From contig JALOOU010000024.1 of the NCBI GenBank assembly GCA_025454255.1, positions 1-35,620 on the forward strand: a DNA stretch of 35,620 bases, in the 5' to 3' direction. A program made the position numbers and the translations under genes. Below, one piece after another: positions 18,101 through 25,380 of this stretch; the stretch's first letter is position 1; every line of letters begins with the position of its first letter. The notes under the pieces are model-generated. The model saw nothing but the letters and a program-made list of their open reading frames with translations, was not told where the DNA came from and ran no database searches. This DNA comes from Desulfobacterales bacterium (GTDB lineage Bacteria > Desulfobacterota > Desulfobacteria > Desulfobacterales > SpSt-501).

Positions 18101-19533
18101 GCGTGGAGGCGTTTCTGGACATCGTCCAGGCCTACCGCCGGCTGGCCGCCCGGCGGCTCATCCCGCCAGGCGCACAGCCGTTCACCCCGGCCGGCACCGT
18201 GATCGAGGCCGGCCGGGCGAAGGTGCAGACCTCCTCCGGCGAGCTGCTGCCGCTGACCGACCCGCGGGTCACGATCCTGATCCCCTCGATGGGCCGGCTG
18301 GGGACCGAGGCGTTCGCCGCCTTCATGCGGGGCTACGGCCTCAACGCCAAGGCCCACCGCGAAAACGACGATGCCATCCTGAAGATCGGCCGCGCCAACA
18401 CCTCCTGCAAGGAGTGCCTGCCGCTGATTTTGACCACCGGCACCCTGCTCAGCTATGTCCAGAACGGCCGCGGCCCCGAGGAAGTGGTCGTCTACTTCAT
18501 GCCGACCGGCTCCGGCCCGTGCCGCTTCGGCCAGTACTCGATCTTCATGGAGGACCTGGTCCGGCGGATGCGAATCCCGAACGTGGCCTTGCTGGCCTTG
18601 TCTTCGGACAACTCCTACGTCGGCATGGACAAAAATTTCGAGCGCCACGCCTGGTGGGCGGTCATCGTTTCCGACGTCATGGAGGACATCCGCTCCATGC
18701 TGCTGGCGGCCGCGGCGGACCCGGCCGGCGCCATGGCCGTTTTCGAGCAGCAGTGGCGGCAGCTCCTCGGCGCCATGGAGCAGGCGGACTTCAAGGTGCT
18801 GACGGCCCAGCTCTCCCGTTGCGCCGAGCGCCTGAAGGCGATCGCGCTGCGCCGGCCGCCCGAAACCGTCCCCACGGTCACCCTCTCCGGGGAGATTTTC
18901 GTCCGGCGCGACAATCTCTCGCGCCAGTATCTCACGGAGCGTCTGGCGCGGCGGGGGTTCGCAACGGTGTGCGCCCCCGTGGCCGAGTGGGTGCACTACT
19001 GCAACTTCATGGTGGCGAGCGGATTCAACCAGGACCCCCTCTCCGCCCTGCAGAAGTTCAAGCTCAAACTGCGCAACTTCTTCCAGGGGCGCTACGAGCG
19101 GACCATCAAGGAGATCCTGGCCGGTACCGGACTGGTCCAGGCCCACAGCCCGAATATAAAAACGCTGCTCGCCAGCGCCCAGCCCTATATCTCCGCCAAC
19201 CTGCCGGGGGAAGCCGTGCTGACGGTCGGCGGATCCTTGACCGACATCGTGCGCCACGCCTGCGGGGTGATCGCCATCGGACCTTTCGGCTGCATGCCCA
19301 ACCGGATCTCGGAGGCGATCCTGAGCGAGGCCATGACCGCCCGCGGCAAACTGGCCGCCGACCCGGGCGCCCCCCACCTGCGCTCGATCCTAACCGAGAT
19401 CGACCATCTGCCGTTTCTGGCGATCGAGAGCGACGGCTCGCCGTTTCCCCAGGTCATCACGGCCAAGCTGGAAGCCTTCCTGCTCAGGGCCGAACGCCTC
19501 CACCAGCGCATGCTGGCGACCGGGCAGCGCTGA
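15172..19533 (+). CDS. Giant 2-hydroxyacyl-CoA dehydratase activase-type protein (double BcrAD/BadFG + DUF2229)
   Basis: This is a 1453-residue cytoplasmic protein. Two ASKHA-type ATPase domains of the BcrAD/BadFG/HgdC family come first. Domain 1 (about 5-265) has GICLGASTIS, Cys133 in NKCASGTGEFF and Cys171. Domain 2 (about 305-570) has GLDVGSTTTKAV, EIGGQDAKYTYI, Cys439 in NEACSAGTGSFL and Cys479 in DQCAAFIASDI. The Cys spacings of 38 and 40 match the pair that holds the bridging [4Fe-4S] cluster in HgdC dimers, so the tandem may form an internal dimer. A DUF2229-type region follows from about 600 (KEKCDRRCPI, GGACNRYYNLR), then a long dehydratase-subunit-like C-terminal part to the end. 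Known activases inject an electron into 2-hydroxyacyl-CoA dehydratases or benzoyl-CoA reductases using ATP. No separate dehydratase is nearby. The physiological target is unknown. Confidence 0.88.
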   Translation: MTETLKSLGICLGASTISLCWVEVDRTGPAPRPRIIGHALHPHEGDPKATLIRALQSLDIESFDRMAATGRKFRKFVNLSSIPEPEAVEHAYPIVAPDGVACPAVVSAGGETFMVYALDRAGRIANVITGNKCASGTGEFFLQQLRRMNVSLEEAAQFAAVAEPHHVSGRCSVFCKSDCTHATNKGIPKARVTAGLCKMMANKILELLKRVERRRIMIAGGTARNRMMIDYLRAEIPELVVPEQAPYLEALGAALWALAHETRAFPGFDRLFVAGSSAFARLAPLGDFEAMVEFKSIARGAIRPGDSCIVGLDVGSTTTKAVLLRQPGHALLASVYLRTSGDPVGASRQCYRSLLEQVRRQVEPAAIRIVGLGVTGSGRQIAGLHALTDGVINEIIAHATAAVYFDPQVDTIFEIGGQDAKYTYITNSVPSDYAMNEACSAGTGSFLEESALETLGVSMEEIAPIALRGKQPPNFNDQCAAFIASDIKNAIHESVAHEDIVAGLVYSICMNYSNRVKGNRPVGEKVFMQGGVCYNRAVPLAMAALVGKPIVVPPEPGLMGAFGVALEVGQRIARGFLAEARFDLATLAEREVGYGRSFVCRGGKEKCDRRCPIAVIEVEGRKYPFGGACNRYYNLRHNVAVAVETLDLVSLRQKRVFQTFGRPPSAGPAPGARGRVGLNRSFLVNTYYPLYSNFFGRLGFDIVLPDRPAQAGIDQRGAAFCYPVELAHGFFHSLLASADPPDYIFLPHFKAVPNLQEESSRQSQVCPLVQGETFYLQTAFREALERLERRGTRLLAPLMDLSGGIHTARAPLVEAARAMGIGERAAREAFEFAVQRQLECAAAMKAEGRRVLAALEADPDKMGVVILSRPYSGFAEEAHMGIPHKFASRGVPVIPLDFLDLDAQRSKRHMYWGIGKLIVKAARKVAAHPQLFATFITNFSCGPDSFLIGYVREIMGRKPSLTLELDSHTADAGLETRVEAFLDIVQAYRRLAARRLIPPGAQPFTPAGTVIEAGRAKVQTSSGELLPLTDPRVTILIPSMGRLGTEAFAAFMRGYGLNAKAHRENDDAILKIGRANTSCKECLPLILTTGTLLSYVQNGRGPEEVVVYFMPTGSGPCRFGQYSIFMEDLVRRMRIPNVALLALSSDNSYVGMDKNFERHAWWAVIVSDVMEDIRSMLLAAAADPAGAMAVFEQQWRQLLGAMEQADFKVLTAQLSRCAERLKAIALRRPPETVPTVTLSGEIFVRRDNLSRQYLTERLARRGFATVCAPVAEWVHYCNFMVASGFNQDPLSALQKFKLKLRNFFQGRYERTIKEILAGTGLVQAHSPNIKTLLASAQPYISANLPGEAVLTVGGSLTDIVRHACGVIAIGPFGCMPNRISEAILSEAMTARGKLAADPGAPHLRSILTEIDHLPFLAIESDGSPFPQVITAKLEAFLLRAERLHQRMLATGQR

Positions 19534-19550
19534 CCCCCTTTGCCCGAAAG

Positions 19551-20162
19551 ATGCCCCCCATGACGATGCCGCAGGCGCTGAGACTGCCCCAACCCGACTT
19601 CGCCGGCACGGTCCCGGTCGAACAGGCGCTGTTGGCCCGGCGCTCGGAGCGGGCCTTTTCCCAGCGGGCGCTGGCGCTGGCCGATCTCTCCCAGCTGTTG
19701 TGGGCGGCCCAGGGGGTCACCCGCCCCCGCGGTTATCGCACCGCACCCTCGGCCGGCGCCAGCTACCCCCTTGAAATCCATGCGGCCGCCGGCCTGGTGG
19801 CCGAGCTCGCCGCCGGGATCTACCGCTACCGCAGCCCCGACCACAGCCTGATCCCCGCCGCGCCCGGGGATCGGCGGGAGGATTTGGCGCGGGCCGCCCT
19901 GAACCAGCGGTTTGTGGCCAGGGCCCCGGTCGTGCTGGTGATCGCCGTGGTCTATGCGCGGGTGTGCGCCACCTACGGCCGCCGCGGCGTGCGCTACGCC
20001 GACATGGAGGCCGGCCACGCCGCGCAGAACATCAGCCTGCAGGCTGCGGCGCTGGGGATCGGCGCGGTCATGGTCGGGGCCTTCGACGATGCCGAGGTGC
20101 GCCGGATCGCCGCGCTGCCGCCGGAGGAAGAGCCGCTCTATCTGATCCCGGTCGGAAGGTAG
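19551..20162 (+). CDS. SagB/ThcOx-type nitroreductase-family oxidoreductase
   Basis: About 203 residues from ATG 19551; in-frame ATGs at 19560 and 19566 are equally possible, and no strong ribosome site separates them. The protein has the FMN-dependent SagB-like nitroreductase pattern: LLARRSERAFSQRALALADL, LLWAAQGVTR, then YRTAPSAGASYPLEIHAA, and the later MEAGHAAQNISLQAAALG and AVMVGAFDDAEVRRI. FMN binding and NAD(P)H- or substrate-linked oxidation/reduction are family knowledge. SagB relatives oxidise azolines in peptide maturation, but no precursor peptide or cyclodehydratase is here, so a stand-alone role is likelier. It begins 17 bases after the activase-type gene and is probably co-transcribed. 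Confidence 0.87.
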   Translation: MPPMTMPQALRLPQPDFAGTVPVEQALLARRSERAFSQRALALADLSQLLWAAQGVTRPRGYRTAPSAGASYPLEIHAAAGLVAELAAGIYRYRSPDHSLIPAAPGDRREDLARAALNQRFVARAPVVLVIAVVYARVCATYGRRGVRYADMEAGHAAQNISLQAAALGIGAVMVGAFDDAEVRRIAALPPEEEPLYLIPVGR

Positions 20163-20290
20163 GAAACGACGCAGCGCAACGCGCCGTGTGCCATGGGCCG
20201 CCCGCCCGTTATTCTCGGCCCTGTGCCTGATGCGCTATGCCCTCAGCGGATTCGACCGGGTGCCGATAAACGCGGGCGGGAGATGGATGC

Positions 20291-21622
20291 GTGATGAACT
20301 CGGAAAGCAAGGCCGTCTGGGGCTGGGCGTTGTACGATTGGGCGAACTCCGCCTTCGCCACCACGGTCATCGCCGGGTTTTTCCCGGTCTTCTTCAAACA
20401 CTACTGGAGCCACGGCGCAGACCCCAATCTCAGCACCGCCCAGCTCGGTTTCGGCAACGCTTGTGCCGGTCTGGTGATGGCCCTTTTGGCGCCGCTGCTC
20501 GGCGCGGTGGCCGACCGGGCCTCCGCCCGCAAGCGGTTCCTGATCGTCTTCGCCTACCTCGGGGCTTTGAGCACCGCCGGTCTCTACCTGGTGGGACAGG
20601 GGAACTGGGCGCTGGCGATTTTCACTTTCGCCATGGGCAACATCGGCTTCTCCGGAGCCAACGTCTTCTATGACGCGCTGCTGACGCGCGTGGCCCGGCC
20701 CGAGCGCATCGACGCCGTCTCCAGTCTGGGCTATGCCCTGGGATATCTCGGCGGGGGGCTGCTGTTCGCCTTCAACGTGCTCACCACGCTGATGCCCCAG
20801 GCCTTCGGCCTGCCCGATGCCGCCGCGGCCGTGCGCCTCTCGTTCGTGTCGGTGGCCCTGTGGTGGGGCGGCTTCACCCTTTTCACGATCTTCTGGGTCC
20901 CGGAGCACCGTGGCTCGACAGCCTCGCCGGCCCCCCTGGCGGCCCTCGCCGAGGGGTTTGCCCGATTGCGGTCGACGCTGCAAAAGATCCGGCAGTTCAA
21001 GCCGGCGTTGATCTTCCTGCTGGCCTACTGGTTCTACATCGACGGGGTCGACACCATCATCCGCATGGCCGTGGACTACGGGCTGGCGCTCGGCTTCCCC
21101 TCCTCCGACCTCATCACGGCGCTCCTGATCGTCCAGTTCGTGGGGTTTCCGGCCGCGCTCGGCTTCGGGCGGCTGGGACAGCGCTGGGGCACGCGCCGGG
21201 TGATCTTTATGGCCATCGGCGTGTACATGGGGGTGACGGTCTGGGGCGCCCTGATGACCCACCGCATGGAGTTCTACGTCATGGCGGTGGCCATCGGACT
21301 GGTGCAGGGCGGCATCCAGGCGCTCAGCCGCTCCTATTACGCGCGGCTGATCCCCCCGGAGCAGGCGGCGGAGTTCTTCGGCTTCTACAACATGCTGGGC
21401 AAGTTCGCCTCGATCATCGGCCCCGCGCTGATGGGAGCCGTGGGGCTGCTGGTGCGCCGGGCGCTCATGCCCGCTGCCCCCAGCGCCGAGGAGCTGATCC
21501 GGGTCGGGCAGATGGCCTCGCGCTGGAGCATCGCCTCCCTCCTGGTCCTGTTTGCCATCGGCGCGCTCTTGCTCTATTTTGCGGATCCCAAGGCGGGCCG
21601 CACGCCCGACTCTCAGGGCTGA
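20291..21622 (+). CDS. UMF1-type major facilitator (Atg22-like) transporter
   Basis: 443 residues with about 12 transmembrane helices. The hallmark is near the N-terminus, WGWALYDWANSAFATTV, typical of the UMF1/Atg22 branch of the major facilitator superfamily. An MFS loop-2 motif follows as GAVADRASARKR. Later conserved segments include LGYALGYLGGGLLF and LIPPEQAAEFFGFYNMLGKF. Yeast Atg22 exports amino acids from the vacuole; bacterial substrates are mostly unknown. The start is GTG 20291 or the adjacent ATG 20294, both after a GGGAGA ribosome site. The gene end overlaps the end of the convergent phosphodiesterase gene by ten bases. Confidence 0.9.
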   Translation: MMNSESKAVWGWALYDWANSAFATTVIAGFFPVFFKHYWSHGADPNLSTAQLGFGNACAGLVMALLAPLLGAVADRASARKRFLIVFAYLGALSTAGLYLVGQGNWALAIFTFAMGNIGFSGANVFYDALLTRVARPERIDAVSSLGYALGYLGGGLLFAFNVLTTLMPQAFGLPDAAAAVRLSFVSVALWWGGFTLFTIFWVPEHRGSTASPAPLAALAEGFARLRSTLQKIRQFKPALIFLLAYWFYIDGVDTIIRMAVDYGLALGFPSSDLITALLIVQFVGFPAALGFGRLGQRWGTRRVIFMAIGVYMGVTVWGALMTHRMEFYVMAVAIGLVQGGIQALSRSYYARLIPPEQAAEFFGFYNMLGKFASIIGPALMGAVGLLVRRALMPAAPSAEELIRVGQMASRWSIASLLVLFAIGALLLYFADPKAGRTPDSQG

Positions 21623-22413
21623 ATCTGTTTGAGGATCGCCTGCAGGCGGGCAACGTGATTGGTGAAGATCCAGTCCACGCCGCGGCGGAGCTCCCGCAGC
21701 AGGACGCTGCGCGAACCGGCGTAGCCGGTGCCCACCTTCCGGCCGAGGGCGTGCTGCTGCCGGATGATGCCTCCGCCCACCAGCTGGTAGTGGCCGGCCA
21801 CACCGGCATACCCTGCCCGGGCGGCCAGGCGGCTCGCCCCTGCGGGATTCAGCCGCGCCACCGGCAGACAGGCATGCGGGGGCACGAAGGGCGCGCGCCG
21901 GAACAGCTCCGGGTCGAGCGCCAGCAGGTGGAAATCCTCACCGGGCGCGAGCCCGGATAGGAGCTCCCGCAGGATTTGCGCTTGGCGTCGGGGATCGGGA
22001 TAGGGCTCGGCTTTGATCTCCGCCATCAGGTGCAGCTTGCCGCCGTAGCGGTGGATGACATCGGCCAGCCTCGGCACCCGGGGGCAGACGGCGGCCAGCT
22101 CCTCCAGCCTACAGCGGGACACCGCGTGGGGCAGTCCGAAGACCCGCTGCAGGCCGGGGTCGTGGATCACGACCGGCACGAGGTCGCGGGTCCAGCGGAT
22201 GTCGAACTCGATCCCCCACACCCCCTGCGCCAACGCGGCATCGAAGGCGGGCAGGGTGTTTTCCAGGACGCCGCGGCGCTCGTGCGCGCCGCGGTGGGCG
22301 ACGATGCGGCAGTTTTTGAGCTGGACGGCACCCGGATTCGACTGGGGCACCCGGGCGTAGATCCGGTCGACGGCCGGCAGCAGCAGGTTTTCGAGTCGGT
22401 CGAAGAGGCTCAT
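21613..22413 (-). CDS. Glycerophosphodiester phosphodiesterase family protein
   Basis: 266 residues from the ATG at 22413; the frame extends to 22479 but that part looks non-coding. The GDPD catalytic pattern is complete: IVAHRGAHERRGVLENTL with the first catalytic His and Glu, GIEFDIRWTRDLVPVVIHD with the Glu-Asp pair and second His, and LMAEIKAEPYP for the barrel Lys/Glu strand. Such enzymes release glycerol 3-phosphate and an alcohol from glycerophosphodiesters in lipid turnover. No signal peptide is seen, so it is likely cytoplasmic. It is convergent with the UMF1 gene, overlapping by ten bases. Confidence 0.9.
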   Translation of the reverse strand: MSLFDRLENLLLPAVDRIYARVPQSNPGAVQLKNCRIVAHRGAHERRGVLENTLPAFDAALAQGVWGIEFDIRWTRDLVPVVIHDPGLQRVFGLPHAVSRCRLEELAAVCPRVPRLADVIHRYGGKLHLMAEIKAEPYPDPRRQAQILRELLSGLAPGEDFHLLALDPELFRRAPFVPPHACLPVARLNPAGASRLAARAGYAGVAGHYQLVGGGIIRQQHALGRKVGTGYAGSRSVLLRELRRGVDWIFTNHVARLQAILKQIQP

Positions 22414-22449
22414 GGGGTCTGCGTCTCGATTTCCACTGGAACGAGGCCT

Positions 22450-22479
22450 TGTATAGCGCAACTCGGATTCACGTGTCAC
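22450..22479 (-). promoter_or_regulatory. Putative promoter of the phosphodiesterase gene
   Basis: On the minus strand, GTGACA (22479-22474) and TATACA (22455-22450) are 18 bases apart, about 37 bases before the ATG at 22413. The remainder of the 22414-22664 gap shows nothing else I can name. Confidence 0.4.
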
Positions 22480-22664
22480 TCGCTAAAACTGGTTTCATGA
22501 CCCCGTCTGGCGGCCGGGGGGCCCGCCGCAGCGGGATGGCAGGCCTCTCGAACGTGCTCACGACCCGTTGAGACTGCTGCGCTTTCGAACCGGCCTGCCG
22601 CCTGGCCCGCAACCGTGATCCGAGCTTGCGAAACAAGTTCAACTTGGGGCTGAAGGAGATACGG

Positions 22665-23483
22665 ATGAATGATCTCAAACGCCGGGTCCAGGTGTGCGTC
22701 CCCTTCGCACGGCTGAGGGCGGAGCTGCTCGGGCATTTCACCGCCAACCGGCTCAACCCCGAGATCGGGATCGACGCGCCCGCCCTGGAGCGGTTTTCCT
22801 TTGAGGACTTCGCCGCCGTGGCCGACGTGTTGCACCGGCACGGCCTCACGGTCACCCTGCATGCGCCGTTTGTGGATCTCTCCGCCGGATCCACCGACCC
22901 TGCCATCCGCGCGGTGACCCGTCGGCGCTTCGCGGAGATCCTCCGGCTGGTCCCTCTCTTCACCCCCCGCACCGTGGTGGCGCATGCCGGCTACGATTGG
23001 CAGCGCCACGAATACTTCCGCAAGGCCTGGATGGACAACAGCGTCGATTTCTGGACGGAGGTGGCGCAGGGGCTGAACCGCAGCGGCTCCCGGCTCATGC
23101 TCGAAAATGTTTACGAGCACGGCCCCGGCGAGCTGCGCGAACTGTTCGAACGCCTGCAGCCCTGCCGGGTCGGCTTGTGCCTGGACTGCGGCCACCTGAC
23201 CGCCTTCGGCCGGGCCCCGTTCAGCGAGTGGCTCAACGTCCTGGGCCCCTTCATCGGCCAGGTGCACCTGCACGACAACCACGGGAAAAAAGACGACCAC
23301 CTGCCCCTGGGCCGCGGCATGATCGATTTTTCCGCGCTCTTTGACTATCTGAAGGCCGCCCGCAGCCGCCCGCCGGTCATGACGCTCGAAATCCACGGCA
23401 CCGACGACCTGGCGACGAGCCTGGCGTGCCTGGAGCGGCTCTGGCCGTGGACCGAACCGTTGGAGCGCGCAGAACCCGCATAG
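22665..23483 (+). CDS. Sugar-phosphate isomerase/epimerase-like TIM-barrel protein
   Basis: 272 residues, starting at the ATG that follows a clear AAGGAG ribosome site. It has the xylose isomerase-like TIM barrel (AP_endonuc_2 family) with metal-ligand strands visible: VTLHAPFVDLSAGS, TVVAHAGYDW, SRLMLENVYEH, VGLCLDCGHLTAFG, GQVHLHDNHGKKDDHLPLG and MTLEIHG. The GxG-x-IDF motif after the HLHDN strand is typical. Members act as endonuclease IV, sugar epimerases or isomerases, or cobalamin/myo-inositol enzymes. This one is close to the generic isomerase type and its substrate is not readable. It is convergent with the radical SAM gene 61 bases away. Confidence 0.85.
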   Translation: MNDLKRRVQVCVPFARLRAELLGHFTANRLNPEIGIDAPALERFSFEDFAAVADVLHRHGLTVTLHAPFVDLSAGSTDPAIRAVTRRRFAEILRLVPLFTPRTVVAHAGYDWQRHEYFRKAWMDNSVDFWTEVAQGLNRSGSRLMLENVYEHGPGELRELFERLQPCRVGLCLDCGHLTAFGRAPFSEWLNVLGPFIGQVHLHDNHGKKDDHLPLGRGMIDFSALFDYLKAARSRPPVMTLEIHGTDDLATSLACLERLWPWTEPLERAEPA

Positions 23484-23544
23484 GCGGCCGCCGGCAAATT
23501 TCAGCGCCGAGGCGCGGGACGCATTCGCTTGACCGCGCAAAAGC

Positions 23545-25224
23545 TCAGCGCAAGGCGCGGCGGCAGGCGGCGGCCAGCCGCTCGACCTGGGGCTCGCCGC
23601 GGCAGCGCTGCAGGAGCCGCAGCGCTTCCCGGAACCGGTTGAGGTTCATGAGGCTGACCGCCAGGCAGACCATCAGCTGTTCGTCTTGCGGGAAATGCGC
23701 CAGTCCCTGCGCCAGCGTCTGGGCGGACGGCTCGAAGCGGCCCGCTCGCTGCTCCAGCATCCCCAGCCCGAGGAAGGCGCGGGCGTGCGGGTGACAGGAG
23801 AGGGCTCGCCGGTAGAGCCCCTCCGCCAGCCGAGGCTTGCCGGGGATCAGGTCGACGCCCGCGTAGTCGCCCTGGTCGAAGGTCAGGGCCAGCCGCGAGA
23901 AAAAGTCCGCGTGCAGCGGCCGAAATTCGGGGTCCGCGACCGGGTCGAGGGCCTCCACGAACCCGGGCAGGCCCCGGTAGAAGCTCTCCCGCAGCATCCG
24001 GCCGAACTCCAGGACCCGCTCGGCCGGCAGGCTGGGGTCGGTTTCAAAGTAGGGGATGTCCTCGACCCGCCGGAGCCAGATATCGTCCGTCCATCCCAGC
24101 CGCCGCTTGACGGCCGCGTACAGCGCGGTCCCGGGAAAGAGGTCCAGGATGTAGAAGACGCAGGCGAGGGGCTTGATCGCCCGCATGAGGTCGATGCTCG
24201 CCTGGATCGTCTCGCGGGTCTCGCCCGGGCTGCCGTAGATGAAATAGGCCCGGGCCATGATCCCGTACCGCTGGGTCCACTCGAACGCCGTGCGGATTTC
24301 GGCGTCGCGCAGGCGCTTGTTCAGGCGCCGGCGGATCTGCGGCGAACCGCTCTCCACTCCGTAGCTGATCTGAATGCAGCCCGCCCGGCGCATCCAGCCG
24401 AGAACCTCTTCGTCCACGGCATCCACCCGGGAAATGGCCGCCCAGGACAGCTCCAGCCGGCGGGCCGCCAGCTCGCGGCAGACCTCGAGGACCCGGCGCC
24501 GGTTGAGCGTGAAGGTGTCGTCGCTGACGTAGACGAAGCGCCGCCCGCGGGCCCGCAGCCGGGCGAGCTGCTCCACGAAATAGGCCGCCGAGTGGGAGCG
24601 GACGCGCCGGCCCCACACGGCGGGCGAGCCGCAGAAGCGGCAGTTGGAGGCGCAGCCCCGGGTCAGGGCGACGTGGGACAGATCGAAATCCCGCGCCGCC
24701 ATGGGCAGGCGGTCCAGATCGCGGACGGGTTCGGCCGCGGCCGTTCGGACCGGGCGGCCGCGGCGGCGCAACGCCAGCCCGGGGATGGCGCCCGGGTCTT
24801 CACCGGCGTTGGGCCCAAGCGCCGCCAGCAAGCGCGGAAAGCTCTCCTCGCCCTCGCCGAGCACGATGTAGTCGATTTCCGGGAAGTGCCGCAGCAGATG
24901 CCGCCACAAGAACGTCGCCCCCACTCCGCCGAACACGACGGTGACGGCGGGGTCGATGCGCTTGGCCATCCGGGCGATCTCGATCCCGCCCCAGCGGTTG
25001 GCGTGCAGGATCGAACAACCCACCACCTGCGGCCGCTTCTCCCGCAGCTCCCGCTCAGCGGCCGCCTGCGCCCCGCCGCGGTCGTGCCAGTTCAGGACCT
25101 CCACCTCATGCCCGCGGGCCTTGAGGGCCGCGGCCACCTGGTAAAGGCCCATCGGCACGCAGCGGATGTCCTCGGCGTCGATGCGGGGGTCGATGAAATA
25201 GGGATAGATCAGAAGGGTTCGCAT
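23545..25224 (-). CDS. B12-binding-type radical SAM protein with C-terminal TPR-like repeats
   Basis: 559 residues from ATG 25224; an ATG at 25236 is also possible, and the open frame further upstream is non-coding by composition. Residues 1-140 form a B12-binding-like Rossmann domain (MGLYQVAAALKARGHEVEVL, VFGGVGATF, VLGEGEESF). The radical SAM core has the canonical motif CASNCRFC (Cys191, 195, 198), then VYVSDDTFTLNRRRVLEVC, IQISYGVESGSPQIRRRLNK and FIYGSPGETRETI. From about 470 the tail shows two or three TPR-like helical repeats (LAEGLYRRALSCHPHARAF, FEPSAQTLAQGLAHFPQDEQ). The DxHxxG His of true cobalamin binders is not evident, so corrinoid binding is uncertain. Relatives methylate or rearrange lipids and natural products. 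Substrate unknown. Confidence 0.88.
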   Translation of the reverse strand: MRTLLIYPYFIDPRIDAEDIRCVPMGLYQVAAALKARGHEVEVLNWHDRGGAQAAAERELREKRPQVVGCSILHANRWGGIEIARMAKRIDPAVTVVFGGVGATFLWRHLLRHFPEIDYIVLGEGEESFPRLLAALGPNAGEDPGAIPGLALRRRGRPVRTAAAEPVRDLDRLPMAARDFDLSHVALTRGCASNCRFCGSPAVWGRRVRSHSAAYFVEQLARLRARGRRFVYVSDDTFTLNRRRVLEVCRELAARRLELSWAAISRVDAVDEEVLGWMRRAGCIQISYGVESGSPQIRRRLNKRLRDAEIRTAFEWTQRYGIMARAYFIYGSPGETRETIQASIDLMRAIKPLACVFYILDLFPGTALYAAVKRRLGWTDDIWLRRVEDIPYFETDPSLPAERVLEFGRMLRESFYRGLPGFVEALDPVADPEFRPLHADFFSRLALTFDQGDYAGVDLIPGKPRLAEGLYRRALSCHPHARAFLGLGMLEQRAGRFEPSAQTLAQGLAHFPQDEQLMVCLAVSLMNLNRFREALRLLQRCRGEPQVERLAAACRRALR

Positions 25225-25305
25225 ACGCAGACGCATCCCATCGGGCTGCGGCAGCGCCCCGGGGGCTCTTCGGCGGGGCCCTGCCGGACCGCGGTGCCGG
25301 CGGCA

Positions 25306-25311
25306 TTGACA
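25306..25311 (+). promoter_or_regulatory. Consensus -35 element upstream of the HAD/AIR-synthase fusion
   Basis: TTGACA is perfect, but the sequence 17-18 bases downstream (GATGAC) is a poor -10 match. I record it only as a possible promoter for the GTG-initiated gene at 25381. Confidence 0.25.
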
Positions 25312-25380
25312 GCCGCAGTCGAATTTGCGATGACAACCCCGTAGCCGCCGGCGCATCCGCCCACACCGCAACGAGGCAGC

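Noticed and set aside
15574-19377. 1267-codon minus-strand open frame opposite the activase-type gene
   Set aside because: Antisense shadow of a GC-rich gene with no family motif; the plus frame contains the conserved activase signatures.
18414-19550. Upstream extension of the SagB-like frame inside the activase-type gene
   Set aside because: The translated extension is low-complexity and in another frame of a well-supported gene; nitroreductase homology starts near 19551-19566.
19551-20162. A RiPP (thiazole/oxazole peptide) cluster around the SagB-like gene
   Set aside because: No YcaO cyclodehydratase, precursor peptide or dedicated protease is encoded nearby.
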